A DNA stretch of 64,000 bases from Impatiens glandulifera (GCF_907164915.1 NC_061866.1:39372320-39436319), one strand, 5' to 3'; shown: positions 48,930-62,553, numbered from the stretch's first letter. Numbers and translations are program-made. Notes: generated by a model from the letters alone, not told the origin.

Positions 48930-49863
48930 TACCTAATCTAATTACTAAATGACATATGTCAATCCTTATAATCATTTCTCTCACACTTAACTCATAAATT
49001 TAGCTTTGCTTGAGAATTTTAAAAATAAATAATATATTAAATTATTATATATTTTATTTTTCCTAAAAAATAATATAATCATCTTAAATTATTATTAATT
49101 ATATATATATATATATATATTAAATTATTATTTATATATTTTTTATAAAAAATAACAAAATAATTTAAAAAAATTATTACTTGATATATATTTAATAACA
49201 TACGATAAGATAATATTATTTTAATATATTTAATTAATAATAATTTAAAATTATTATGTTATTCCTCTTTAAAATATATATATATAATAATTTAATATAT
49301 AATTTTCTCTTTTAAATTTTTAACAATATATTGATAATATTAATGTAATATATATTTAATTAATAAAAAATTAAAATTATTATATTATTTCTCCTAAAAA
49401 AATATATATAATAATTTTATATATAATTTTCTCTTTTAAATTCTCAATAACATATCATATCGATATTTAATTAATAATAATTTAAATGATTATATTATTT
49501 TTTTTAGTTAATATAAAATATATAATAATTAAATATATTATTTCTTCCTTTAAATTCTCAACTATAATTAAGTTTATGAGTTAATTGGGAGATAAAGGAA
49601 TTTAAAGGTTGACATGTGTTAATTGGTAATTGGATTTAGACACTATCTGTATGGTAGCATCGAAACAAACCAGCCCTATTTGTTTGAATTCTTTTGGGGT
49701 TTGGGTATTCGTGCCTAAGACTTGTTTGTTTTGTTATATATATATATATATATATATTTTCAGAACCTGCAAAACCAAAAGACAAACCAAATTAATTAAA
49801 ATTAAGATAAAATTCATTTAAATTCAATTTAATTTGTTTGGCTTATAAATAGTATTTAAGGAA

Positions 49864-49902
<39 letters not shown>

Positions 49903-49939
49903 AATATATATAAATATATATATATTTATATATATATAA

Positions 49940-49973
<34 letters not shown>

Positions 49974-50230
49974 TATTCAAACCTGCAAAACAAAATTAAT
50001 TAAAAGATATAAAGTGTCAATCTAAGAGATTTATGTAACTCATCAATGTAAGGTACAATTATATTGTAGGATAAAGTCCCATTCAAACTTCGTAATCTTT
50101 AAAATTCTTAATTGTAATTGGCATGCCTTTAATCAAATGATCAACTACCACTAACTCAACTAACATGTATTCCGTGTATTTGCACGAGTAATAATATAAA
50201 AAAACATAAAAAAATATTACGGTAAAAATA
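48930..50230. repeat. AT-rich tandem-like repeats and TA microsatellites
   Basis: Between about 49010 and 49570 a block of roughly 120 bp recurs four or five times with variation ('ttaattaataataattt', 'attatgttattcctc', 'ttctcttttaaattctcaa'). A long interrupted TA run lies at 49860-49975. No gene is seen. Confidence 0.5.
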
Positions 50231-50231
50231 T

Positions 50232-50322
50232 GATAACATTTTTAATTTTATTTTTAACTGTTTTAAGTTTATGGGCGAGTCAACTCACAATTCGACTCAA
50301 GTATTCATTTACTCTCACATTG
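50232..50322 (+). repeat. Single core copy of the 170-645 repeat
   Basis: The text 'aactgttttaagtttatggg', then 'gtcaactcacaattcgactc' and 'tttactctcaca', matches the units flanking the polygalacturonase gene. This shows that they belong to a dispersed family. Confidence 0.65.
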
Positions 50323-50534
50323 CAGAACGATCTCTAAAACAATTGATACAGTTAGATTCTTCAACTCAATTAGTTTGACCTCTAGAGTTCATTTCTTCCT
50401 CATACTACGAGTGAAAGGGAAAATATAAAGACTATCATTAAAGTACCCCAGGAGAGACTTATTTTATCCATATGAATTATGTCTCCTATCTTTAAAAATA
50501 TGAAGAGAGTCAAAAATGTGTCAAAAAGCCAATA

Positions 50535-50845
50535 GCAAGAACTATCAACGACGGCGAAAGAGGGAATGTCGTTGTTATTGATTAAATTATAAGCGACGGC
50601 GTAAGCACAATGTCGTCGCTATTATTGTTAATTATCAGTGACGGAATTCCCCATTCGTCGTCATTGATATTTTAATTATCAACGTCGGCCTATCGTTGTC
50701 GATAAAAGTCATTATCTTTAACAACGAACATTTTAGCGACGAATGGCGACGGTTTTGTTCGCCGACGCTAATATTTATTAGCGATGGCATTACGGGTTTT
50801 AGTGACGGTTTATGTCGTTGCTAATGATACATTTTCCACTAATGA
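50535..50845. mobile_element. Degenerate CACTA-like terminal region
   Basis: Repeats of 'gcgacggcgt', 'gtcgtcgct' and 'agtgacggttt' in both orientations lead to 'cattttccactaatg' near 50842. That is one base from the inverted end 'cactagtggaaaa' of the element at 29495. The other end was not found, so this is a fragment. Confidence 0.4.
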
Positions 50846-50849
50846 TAGT

Positions 50850-53800
50850 TTGTTTTTTCTCTTAAAAGTATCCCAACTTACAAAAAAGTGAAGCATTTTA
50901 CGAGAAATATATTGAGGCCCCTTCCTCTTCTTGTGTTTCTTCTTCGGCCTCTTCCGCTCTTCCTCTATTAGGGATGAAGACTCTTAGGGTCTTGAGTTTT
51001 TGTTTTTCTGATCCTTGAGTTTTTGCTATTGTATAAATAATGCTCTTTGTAATTCAACTATGAACATATTTATCGTGTTTTTCCTTCTTTTATGAACACC
51101 ACTACTTAGGTGAACATATTGGTCAAATTTCTTTGAATTTTTTTATATATTTATAGACACCTCATTTTTACACTCCAAAATTAAAACAAATGCTTTTTGG
51201 TCTAATATGATAATCATATTTGCTTATTGGACCGAGAGAACAAAAATTAGAAACACTTTTTAAAAATGCCTAGAAATGACCCTTGAAGAGCGGTCTAAAC
51301 GTCAATTTTCAAATATACTCAGACTTTAGATGATCTAACACCTTCAGATAGACCGGTTTGAAAAATCATTAACTTTGAGTATAATATTGTTATTGGGCAA
51401 AATGTACATAACAACCATTTATAGGCATGTTCTTGCACCCTAACACTATTTTTCATTAAAAAAAGTTGGAATTCGAGAGATCTCATATGTTCATATTAAT
51501 CGGTTTGAAATATTATGAATTTTGAGTATAATATTATTGTTTGCAACTTTGTGTAGAAGTCTTTTAAAAGGGCAAAAAAGTCAAAACCTAATCAAATTAG
51601 GCGGTCCAAAGCTAGGTCAACGCAGCACCCCGCATGCCCAGGATTTTCAAACGTGCGAGTGATGTCACCCCGACGTCAGCGCACGTTATTTGAAAAAATG
51701 TCCAAATCCCCTTTGATTTGGCATTGTTTTATTGAAGAAAGATCAGCAATGACCTTCAACTTCAAAATTCACCCAGATCGCTACACTCAATGATTTTGGA
51801 TGATCTTGGATGTTTTGGAAATCTTGAAGAGTCCTTTACAAGGCCTTTTGAATCTTAATTCGAATCAAAGCTCTTAAACCCAAGAAATAGATGGTACAAG
51901 ACAATGCGACCAAAATATGATCAATTTAGACATGTTTATGGTTAGAAATTCATAACTTGAGCCACAGGACTTCAAAATTAGATTGCTACATATGGTTGGA
52001 AAGCAAAGACATATCCCGATCGAATGGCACCTAATTTCACTTCAACGGTTAAGGTGGTCTGCAGCCCGACAACACGATGTAAGTACACCAACTTCAATCC
52101 TAGGGCGAACTAAAGTTATGTGTAAATTCATAAATTCATATCTTTCAACTCACTCAACCATTTGTTGAAAGTGAGCTACCATTGAAAAGATATTTGATTT
52201 GAATTTCTATTGGTAACAAGTAGCACTCATGGCTTGACCTACATCACACGCTAGGTTCTCGTAAGCCAGACTTTTCATTTCGCGGCCAATGTTGTTCCAT
52301 CGCAAATTGCATGAACTTGTGGTATGTCTTGAACTTCATGGGCAAGACAAAATATTAAGCTAACCTCAATACCTTTCTAATGTACCCTAGATCAACCTCA
52401 GTGGTGATCTAAGTTAAAAATTATAGTCATTTGAAGTTTCGGTTTGAACAAGATGACTAAATACGAACACTGAAAATGTTTAACTTTAAAATTGTGTAAC
52501 TTGGGCTACAGTAGACCATTTGGCTTGTTTCAAAGTTCATAGTGTAGCATGACCGATTACCTATAAGAAGGAACTCAGTCAATGCTCGGTTAAGTAAGGA
52601 AATAGGTCGTTTCAACTCAATAACTAAGTTACCTATTTCCAAAATTAAATGTTCCAAAGTTACCCTTGATCAAGGGTATATAAAATTCATTTGAGGCACG
52701 GTTAGCCATTTGCTAAAATTGGACTTAAGAGCTTAAGATACCTATTGAAGAACACTCCTAAGATGATTCCAGCGAGAACCTTGCTTCTCCGGCAAACTTA
52801 ATTTCGGTGACTGTTTTTCTTCCTCTTCCTTGCTCCTTTAGGTAGGTTTCTCTCATTGTTTCCTCACTTGTACTTGTATAATTCACATTAATTGTTGAAT
52901 GTATACATTCACGTTGAGTTCATTTCCAGTTCATTGATTACTTGAAATTAGTTGATTAATTGGTTATCACTAGCTGTTAGATGTTAAGTTAGTATTATTT
53001 GAGTCTAGATTAAGAAGATGATATGTCAATACTAACCTCAATCGTAATCAGCATCGATTCTTCAAACATTGGTCATCGAAGGAGAAATTGTCGAACTTTG
53101 CACTAGGTGAACTCTAGAATGCCTCCATGTGAACTCTAGAACGCCTCCAGGTCGTAGCAAAGTCTCATTCGTAGCTTGTAGACGTGAGGAAGACAACAAC
53201 AAAGGCTAAAGAGAAGACGCATCGACCAAGGATGAACCGTAGGCGGAACCATCCTGATCCGCATGGGATTTCCGATTCCATTTCTCGTCCATTCTTTTCT
53301 AGTGAATCGCAACTCCAATTGATGATTCTCATTGCAACGACGAGTCTTTGAAGCGACGAACTTCGTAGCCTAAAGCAAAGGCGAAGCAAGATGAGGCGAG
53401 ACGATTGGAGAATCGGATTTCATATCGGAAAATAGAGTAGTTATATGTTGTTAATTGTTGATTCCATTCGTCATCCTCCGAGAGCTAGACGACAGCGAAC
53501 AACGGGGCAATTCCCGAGTAGAAGACATCCAATCCTCCATTGAACCTCTATAGAAGCTGTATCGGAACAAGCGACGAAGGAAGATTCCAAGCCGGAATGC
53601 GACAAAGTCCGGCTAACACATTTCCTGGGAATCCTCCTTTCCGAAATCCCAAACTATTGAGGAACATTCATTTTGGCCCTTAAAGTTTCCATTCTTTTAA
53701 AATTCCCTTGAAACTTTAATTCTTAAATAATTTAATTAATTATAGTTAAATTAGCCCTTTGACTTTACATCAATGTGCAATACGGTCCCTAGACTCTTCC

Positions 53801-55490
53801 AACGTCCAATTTCAATCCCAAACTTTAAATTTCGAATTATTTTCAATAATTCTAAAATATTTCGACCCTACGACTATTTGTTCAAGTCCAATTCGACCCT
53901 CAAACTTTTTATATATGTTTAATTTTTGCTATAAAGTTTCAATTTCATTTTTTTGAAATTCTGTATGGTTTGTTTGGTTTTTTTCACACCAAACCACCTT
54001 GTTTCATCAATTGGAGCCTCTAAATCACTTTTAAAAAATTCTAAAAATTCAAGGATGGTCAAAATATTATTTCCTCAAGAATAATATTTGTCCACAATTT
54101 TTAGGGTATGTTTGGAAAACGGCCTAATTTCAAATGCTCGTATATTAAGTTATACTACTCGAAAAATTACAAAAATTTTATAGCGGGTCTACAAAATTAT
54201 TTTTGACCTCCACAAAAATTTTCAGAATTTTCGGAGCACGTTAAAAAAACACTAATTTTGGTAGCATCATATCGGGAGTCCTGTAGCGCTAAAAATTTCA
54301 AACTCAAGTTTAGTGTGCTCCTAAAAATATGTTTGACATGCACGAGAACTTTCAAAATAATTCAACATCTTTGTAAAAATTTCTTGATTTTGCTCGTTTC
54401 ATAAACGGGGCTCCAATTCCTCTCAAATTCTTAATCTACATCCTCTTACACTCGTGAATTCGATTCTTACAAGGATTCACAGTTTGAACTCAATAAGTAA
54501 ACTCTCAAGCAACATGCAAAGCAGGGAATTCACATTGTCGTTCACGTGTGCCCAAGGAACAATCAAGGTTTCATTATATCGTCTTTTGTCTAGAGAAAAA
54601 TATAACGAGAGTTTAAAGTCATCTTTGAACTAAGAATAAGGTTATCCTTTTTAAATAGACTTAAGACCTGATAATGACAATCAAGAGAATTCGAGTGGTT
54701 TGATATCAACCTTTGTCTAAATCTAATTGAAATTTAGAGTCATCTTTGAGCATTGAGCATGGTCAATCCCTCAGATTAGACACAAGGTTAGAATATTCAC
54801 AAACAAAATAATTTTGAACTCATAATGCATGTGTAACGAACCTTCACAAACACAATGACCAGCTACATTCGAGTAGAGACTATCCTTAAGACATGCACAT
54901 AGGACATAGCGCTACGACCCTTTCTTAATGAGTAATCAAACACCGGACCCTTAATTCGTTAATACTCTAATTTTTTTATTTTAGTTTCTTTGTGTAGTAA
55001 ACTAAAGTGGAGACTATTAAAGTCAATTAGATTATTATATTTTTATATGTACTAATCTAAAACATGTACGGACCAACCAAAAAGTCTATTTTATAGAACT
55101 CTACATTGGTTCCTCATCTCTAAGATAGGACAACATCCTTCATGGATAGTCTTCTTATCTATTTTGTGAGATTTAAGAGACATATAAGTCAATTGGTTCT
55201 ATAACAAAACTCTTGTAGAAAAATATTTTCTAAAAAAAAGTGCACCGATTGCGTCTACCATTCAAGTCTTTTGTTGCATCTTCCATGGGTCGAACACTCG
55301 AATGAATAGGTAAGACATGGGATCAACCAATTTGGATCGCATCGATCGCCTTTAAAAAGCATTCGAATGGATAAGAAACTTAAACCCTTAAGAACTGGTC
55401 ATTTCCTTCCCACCCATTAGAGCGAAAAGATCCACTAAAAAAAAGCCAAAGAAACGAAAGGAGCGACAAAAACAGACAAAAACAGCGTAA
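50850..55490. other. Gene-free region, probably decayed LTR retrotransposon DNA
   Basis: No protein domain could be read. Leader-like CT-rich pieces with TA-containing upstream parts occur at 50920-51080 and 52730-52870. The phrase 'ggtttgaaa...ttgagtataatattgtt' occurs twice (51356-51400 and 51503-51540). Moderate GC and absence of long frames suggest LTR and untranslated parts of large retrotransposons. Confidence 0.35.
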
Positions 55491-55497
55491 AAGAATA

Positions 55498-56433
55498 TTT
55501 AATTATTTTTCATATCTTAAATTTAACGTCTCATTCTTAAACCGGTTATGTTCTTTTTGTGGTTAACAACTATGATGACCCAAAACCATTATTATAAACT
55601 TCATTAATATGCATAACAATTGGAGTTGAATTAATTAAAATATGTTCAAACAAATTATGGAGTCAAATCTAGTAATATATATAGCTTATATTACATGACT
55701 ACAAGTTTAATTATTATTAGTTGGTTAGTTGATATAATGAAACTATACTTATTTGAATTAGGTATTTGTTCTTTCAACCATAGGTAGAATTCATATAATA
55801 TTTTATTTACCAGATATCTTATAATAATTTGAATACAAAAATCTTGTTTACATTCATTTTGCGTTTCCTATATAACTTTTCAAAACTAGGATTTAGTGTT
55901 AACAAAATCTTGTTTACATTCATTTTGCGTTTCCTATATAACTTTTCAAAACTAGGATTTAGTGTTAACAAATAAGATTATTTATCATTTTGGGAAATGG
56001 GAGACTAACATGTGTTTATACTTGATTTTAGTTTTGACTTATAAAACTTATTAAAATTAGTACAACTTGTCTACAATTCCCAAAATAATAAATAATCTAA
56101 TTTGTTAATTCTAAATTTTGAATTTAGTATATTATATAAATTTTGTATATGATTATGATTGAAAAAATAATACATAATTTATACCACCAAATTGTATATA
56201 AGTTAACCACAAAATCATAACTAAACTTCTAGTTATGTAATTTAAGCTATGTTTACTTGATTTGAATCCATAAAAATGAACATATTTTAATCAACCCAAC
56301 TTCAATTGTCATACATATTAATGAATGTGTAACATGTTAGTTATGCTATTATAATTGTCATTCATACCATATTAAGGACATACACCGATTAAAAATGACA
56401 CTTTAAATTTAAAATTTAATGAGAAATAATTAA
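55498..56433. repeat. Long imperfect palindrome (foldback-type element)
   Basis: The left arm from 55498 to about 56035 pairs with the right arm from about 56041 to 56433 with almost no loop. Matched pairs include 'taattattttt', 'cttcattaatatgcataaca' against 'attcattaatatgtatgaca', 'attaaaatatgttc', and 'agattatttatcattttggg' against 'agattatttattattttggg'. The arms differ by many substitutions and indels. No transposase, target duplication or defined terminal motif is visible. Confidence 0.75.
55841..55972 (+). repeat. Exact 66-bp tandem duplication
   Basis: Positions 55841-55906 and 55907-55972 are identical over 66 bases, starting 'atcttgtttacattcatttt'. It lies inside the left arm of the long palindrome and accounts for part of the extra length of that arm. 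Confidence 0.95.
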
Positions 56434-56833
56434 GTTGATAAAATAAAAATAACATAGAAGTCTTACCAATGAACAAGAAGTGTAATCAAGTTGAATAATC
56501 TTTAATCATGTCATGCACCAAACAACAAGACAAAACGATACAAAATAGTATAATTAATATAACTGAGTCCGTTTGACATATAAAATATTATATTTGTTGA
56601 TTGGATCAACTAGAAGCTCTAATAAGAAACCATTAAGGAAAACATATTAACACTCATTACATAATGATTACACAATCACTGAAATGATATATTGTCATTG
56701 AGTATATTATTATTATTATTTGAAAAGTGAGATATTTTTTAACTACTTACTTTATTAATTTTGAACATAGTGGTGTAAGGACATTATATTATATTATAAA
56801 TCAAATCAATTTGTAAAAAAATAAATTAACTTA

Positions 56834-57079
56834 GGTCTTGTTCGCCCAACTCACTCAAACATCTTTTCACTCCCCCTTTCATCAATAACATCACACCATT
56901 CATTATCCAAAATACTAAAATACCTTTTATTTTAAATTATTATTTATTATTTTATTATTATATATCAATACCTTTTAAGTAATTTTACCAAAAATATTCT
57001 CATCTCCTCAAAATCATCGCCCGTCATTACTCATTTTCCCCCTCTAGGTTATTACAATAACCCCAATCCGAACAAGGCC
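56834..57079. mobile_element. Tourist-like (PIF/Harbinger) MITE
   Basis: The left end 'ggtcttgttcg' and right end 'cgaacaaggcc' are inverted copies with one mismatch. TTA flanks both sides (56831-56833 and 57080-57082), the target preference of PIF/Harbinger elements. The length of 246 bp is typical. Confidence 0.75.
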
Positions 57080-57336
57080 TTAATTGTATATCAATGAAAA
57101 TGAACAAAAAATAATTTTTTTTTTTTATTCCAACATGTAATTTAGTCAATTACCAAAAAAAATTGAACAACTATATGTAAAAAATAAATTGAGTCATTTT
57201 TAACTAAAAATAAAATAAGAAAGACTTACCCATTTTAGGGTCCACATAAAGATGTGGATTTTTGTATGATATTGAATGATGCCACAGCTTTTTGACCCAT
57301 TCAATTGAACAACTAACAACTCCTCCCATAAAAGAC

Positions 57337-57501
57337 GAGTCAGATCTGATGTACCAGTGCATGTTTCATTTGCTGAACCACCTTTTAAAAATAACAATAA
57401 AATTTACTTATTTATTTATTTATTTATAATGTATAGTTTATTTGTTTTTGAACGGTGGTTTAGCAAATAAAAACATGGAATGATTCAGGCAGATCTGACT
57501 C
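57337..57501. mobile_element. MITE with about 60-bp inverted arms
   Basis: Both ends read 'gagtcagatctg' inward. The arms continue with 'catgtttcatttgctgaacc' against 'catgtttttatttgctaaac' on the other strand, then 'accacc'. The loop is (ATTT)n-rich. The flanks share 'ctcccata' and 'cataaaaga' words that may be part of a target duplication. Superfamily not assigned. Confidence 0.65.
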
Positions 57502-59476
57502 CCATAACTCCCATAAAAGATGGAGAGGGAATTTGTTTTTCCACAACATGGATCCTTGCCTGTTCCACAAGTTAAGAAGAGAGAGAAGTGTTAAGGTTGA
57601 GAGAAAAGAGAAAAGACACACACGTATTTATTAATTTTCAATGAAAATCGACTTAAACGAAACGCTTAACTTTGACATAATGCAAAGCAACGGGCAATTT
57701 GTATTGACCTATATCCAATTCAGGAAAAGAAATAAGATCTTTTTTCTATCCATCCAACATGTAATAGAAGAAAAAACAGTCTTCTTTACATTAAGAAATA
57801 GGAAAATACTTTTCTACTAGCTAGCTAGCTAGTCTTTTGAGGAAGATAGAAATTAAGTTAATTACTTTGAAAAGAGGTGGGTAAAAATAAAATTATATAG
57901 GGTGTTTATGATCTCGTGATAATTAGGAGGAGCGTGGATAGTGAGGCTAGCTCTAGTTCTGGTCAATATATAGACTGGTCGGTCGGTCGGTCGGTCATAG
58001 GTGGAATGGCCGTGCGAATCTCCTAAAGTTTCATGCATGCATGGAGCATGACTTTCTCAAGTACTGGCTCCTTTAATTTCATGAATAATTAATGAAACAA
58101 TTAAATTATTTATATAAATTATTTATATTTTTATTTCAATATATTTAACCCATTAAAGGAATAAATAATACATTAAATTATTATTAATTAAATATATATA
58201 AATTAATATTATTAGTACTATAACATTTATATATATATTTATAATAATTAAAATTCTAATGATGAAGATCAACAATCTTGTAATTTCTTGAGGGTGACGA
58301 ACAAACTAATTAAACGGTGTCGGAAGAATCTTAATTTACAAAATATTATTAGCGGTATTGAATTTTGTTCTTGACCGAGCGTTGGTAATTAACGGCGAAA
58401 AACATATACGTACATATATATGGTAAAAAATGATAAACTCGTAGAAATAATAATAGGATGCCCGACTGAAAGATCTTATTCGTTAACTCTTTATTGGAAA
58501 AATAAGAAAATAACTTCAAATTCGGTAACTTCATTTCTTTTGTTGATAAAAAATGGACGGATACGTACTCGAAAAACATTACCAACACAATAAAATTGTA
58601 TAAATGGTAAATGATCCATCGAAAATTGAAAGAATTATTCGAATCACAAAAATACGGGATAAAAAATTGGATCGTGAAAAAAAAAAGTACCTCACAAATT
58701 AATTGAAAAGGGTAAGAGGAGTATATTTTTAATTTTATTTTTTTCATTAGATAGAGAAAAAACTAAATATTGTTGAGAATTCAAAAGAGAAATTGTACAT
58801 TAAATCTTATATATATATTTATTTATTTATTTATGAGAAATAACATAATAATTTTAAATTAAATATATATCACATTAATGTTATAAAATTTAAAAAATAT
58901 ATATAACATTAGTGTGATTAATAAATAATATGAATGTGATAGGTATTTAATTAATAATATTTTTTTAAAATTATTATGTTATTCCTCGAAAAAAAATATA
59001 TATATTATAATAATTTATAAAGGAATGTTTTATAAGTTTTGTACATTAAAATAATAACATAAAAATATAGAGTAGAATTAAAAAGAAAATACTTTTTACA
59101 TAAGTAATATGTATTAATTGATTTTTTAAATATATATATATAATTAAAAAAAACTTTGATATAATTTATAACCAAGTCCTATAATTTAGGTTTATATTTA
59201 AATATTAAACGAATTAACCCAATTCATGTTAGATAAGATCAAAATTAATAAGTCAATTTAAAATTAAGTATTTGAAGAATACAATTTATATCTAGATTTT
59301 AGGCTTCTTTTTTCATACCTTTAGAAAAAACAACTCCAATCTATAACAACTTCATAAAACACAAAGAACGCATGAAATGCTATGAGTATTGAGTACATAG
59401 GTTCAATTAACCATGACATCTAACTTAAATAAAAAGAAAACTCTTCTTACTTCAATCTTTAGTTGATGAATCGTGT
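57502..59476. other. Gene-free AT-rich region
   Basis: No gene is supported. Contains a (GGTC)n microsatellite (about 57977-57996), a small palindromic element (58835-58987) and simple AT-rich sequence. The final part is the 3' UTR side of the gene at 59477. Confidence 0.55.
58835..58987. mobile_element. Small palindromic MITE
   Basis: The ends 'gagaaataacataataattt' and, on the other strand, 'gaggaataacataataattt' are nearly identical, and the inverted match continues weakly inward ('atatcacatt'). The same terminal word 'attatgttattcctc' appears in the repeats at 49010-49570, so it belongs to a family. Confidence 0.5.
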
Positions 59477-61136
59477 TCATGAGAGCTCAACAATCTTCTT
59501 CTGTTTCTTGTTATCAGACGGCTTCTTCCTCTTCTTACTCGAGGACTTATCCTCCTCTTTTCCATCAACAACAATATCATCGTTTTCTTCATCACTCTCA
59601 GAACCGCTGCTATCATCATCAGAATCTTCTAACGAAATCACCTGTTGACCACTAGCAATGGCAGCCTCGGCTGCAGCAATAGCCTCTGGAGTATGCAGAT
59701 CCGCAACACCCAACATCAAATCCTATATTATTATTCTTATTATTATTAGAACTAATCAAACATCGATAGAAGTTGCTAATTTACCATTTTACCATTTCAA
59801 TGTACTCGGTTTCGTTGCCATTGAGCATTTCAATATTGAAGTCCTTAGCATTGTCCTGAATACAAAATGAGTCAGAATTCTAGAAAACGCATATTAATAA
59901 TAATAATAATAACACTTCCACAAACCTTTGCGCTTTTCTCTAGCATTTTGTTTGACTCTGACATGATACCCAGGAAATCTTTCACCTTTCCCAGAACTGC
60001 CATATTCAACCCGAGATATCGTTAGAGATAATTCAGATTAGTGGCTAAATCCGAGTTAAGGATAACTATCTTCTTAAGAGATATATAACTATCCTAGATT
60101 ATTAACACATAATTATAATAGGAAGTGGCATTCTCTCGAGTATTCATTATCTCATTTTATGCTCTGGAGTAATATTAAATATATTGACACTTTATAGTTA
60201 ATAGTTGAAGAAACACTATCAATCCTAATTCAAAATATGTATGGATATATATTGAAGGTGTTATTTACCCGCTATTCAATAAAACTAAATAACCATTGCT
60301 GAGGAAGAGAAAATTTTAAAATCCAAAATTCAATGAGCATCTGGATTTGTAAATGATATAAATGAATTTTGTGAAATCTATATGGATTTATTGAAGGTAT
60401 TATTTACCCATTATTCAATAAAACTAAATAACCATAGACAATATAAAATTTTTACAACCATGGATTGAATGTCTATCTTTGTAAATGATATTTCAACAAT
60501 CATGGATTTGGCGACATTGTTGGTTGTTCCTCTTCATCACGAGATTTGTGTAAACAGAATCATTGTTTACATTAACAAATCCAATATAATTTAAATAATG
60601 ATTGGTTTTCACATCATTAATACAAGTTTATGAGTAATCTTACTCTTTGATTAGTACATGTGCATTTTTGCCAGGTTGAAAATTTTCATGTATAAACTTG
60701 CTTTTTTTATGTGTCATACCATTTTAATTTGGGAACTAAATTATTGTTTTTTTGAATTATAAAAGAAACAAAAGGCAAAATATTATGAAAATTGGCTCAT
60801 GAGTACCTTGACTTGTGGGAACAGAAGAAGTTTTAGACTCGCCACCATGGCATTTTGATTCTGAGATTTGGCCTTTGCTAGATCCATCTTTTTTGCACAC
60901 TAGAAGAAGAGATTCTGAAAAACCACATTCATAAGAAGATTTATCAAAGTAATCACACATGGGGCAACAATAGTTAAACAAAGAATAACAGACACAAAAA
61001 GTACAGGAAGATCAACTTGAGATCTAAAGAAGGAATAAGGTATGTCTGATAATAGGGAGGACAGGAAAATACCTACAGTTGAAGTAGAAGAATTACGAGT
61101 CTCCAACTCCAAAAGATCTTTGCTGCTTTCAGCCAT
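59477..61136 (-). CDS. NOPCHAP1/DUF4598-like small acidic nuclear protein
   Basis: Five exons in order of transcription: 61136-61073, 60914-60807, 59996-59926, 59855-59793, 59722-59477. They total 552 bases (183 residues), and all phases agree. Residues 58-81 form a helix (VLGKVKDFLGIMSESNKMLE). Residues 88-112 carry FNIEMLNGNETEYIEM followed by DLMLGVADL, which resemble the conserved core of the NOPCHAP1 (formerly DUF4598) family. Animal members are chaperones for the NOP58 subunit of box C/D snoRNPs. An Ala-rich helix follows, then an acidic Ser/Asp/Glu run and a Lys-rich tail (SSSKKRKKPSDNKKQKK) that could be a nuclear localisation signal. A leader exon (62403 to about 62527) and a 5' UTR intron (61147-62402) are likely, with the acceptor 10 bases before the ATG. 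The family call is from motif memory; function in plants is inferred. Confidence 0.75.
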
Positions 61137-62402
61137 CTCTCAGTTCCTGTGATAACAAGTAGAGGTACACAATTTGAGGGGAAAAGACAAACAGAGGAAC
61201 ACGATTTTGTTTACTTTTCTTCTTCAAGCATCTAAAAGTTATGGAAAATAAGATTTGTCTACTTTATTTGAAAAAAAACGTATTGCCTAAAAGGTTGTTT
61301 GAGCAAACTACCACAAAAGCATCGGAAAAATAAACAGCTGAACAACAGAAGCCAAAAGGCCAAAAATGAGAAGGACAGCAAAAACTATCAAAACACAAAA
61401 ACAATCAAAACTGTCCCACAGTGCCAAAACCATAACAAAATATACCGAACTATCAGATCCTCAAGAAGATCAACTATTTCGCGTGCAGAAGAAACCAGAG
61501 AACTCGAGCAAACCTCAGCCAGGATCATAAAGATGGAACTCATGATCAAATGCGCACGGCAAGTCATGTTATAAAAAGTTCTCCTGTTTCTTAACTTTTT
61601 ATTCTCAACCCAATTTTTTCAACCATGAGAACAAGGTATACCTTAGAATGCATTTGAGAAGAACTGTCTAGATTTATTTAAATTCAGTCATAATAACAAG
61701 GATTTTGCACCAACATGAACTAGAGCTGATTTTATAAGATCTAAATTAATTTTCTCACATATATGTGAAGAAAGAACCAACTTCCATTCAAGCTTATGGT
61801 CCATACTAGGCTTCAAATAACATAAGCTTAACTACTAACAATGGTGAACTACCAAAACATAACAGAAAGATGATATATATAACGCGCTTGAGTGAAATAC
61901 ACATGTTCACAAAAGGTTTTAAGAAGTACTTTAAGCAGATAAATAACATATCCAAAGATCTTATGTATAATAAATTAATAATAGAAGAGAAACACCAGAT
62001 TTTGTTCATAAGAGTATATCTCAAGAGAGTGCAATGCAAACAGCCAAAAAAATCCTACAAGCAGGAAACATAACCTTTAACTTCAACTGTGGAAGAACAT
62101 GTATCAAGAAGGATGTAGAATGAGATACAACTGTATCCCTCTCAATTGCTAGTTCTGGCTTGGTGTTTTATTCAACTAATGCAAATTGACAAACTCTCAA
62201 TATACAATACATAACATAAGAAAACCTAAAATGTCATACTCACTATTTTCATATTTCCTTAAAATTGATACAACCATAAGAATCCAAACTTTAGTGACAG
62301 AGAAAACTAAGCTAGACATTCAATCCACTTAAATCACTATGTTAACCTAGGTTTTTTCTACGAAATCGGCAGATAGAACATAGTGAGGGAAAACAGACTA
62401 AC

Positions 62403-62527
62403 CTGTACGGATGAAGGAAGATATCGGCTGAAGAACACAGTTGAAGCTTCACTATTCGGATGTGCTTGTGGCAGAATAGATGGATTTCGGCGTTCAGAGG
62501 AGCAATATCGGACGGCTACTGACGTTC
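62403..62527 (-). other. Probable 5' UTR exon of the NOPCHAP1-like gene
   Basis: On the minus strand this GC-richer stretch ends at a donor (tacag|gttagt at 62403/62402) and begins about 30 bases after a clear TATA box. It contains no long open frame. It would join to 61146-61137 just before the start codon. Confidence 0.5.
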
Positions 62528-62553
62528 GTTAATGGCGTCACCGATAGGGCTGC

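Noticed and set aside
58349..58747. 132-codon minus-strand frame rich in Phe and Ile
   Set aside because: It is a by-product of AT-rich sequence, with hydrophobic low-complexity text, no splice context and no family resemblance.
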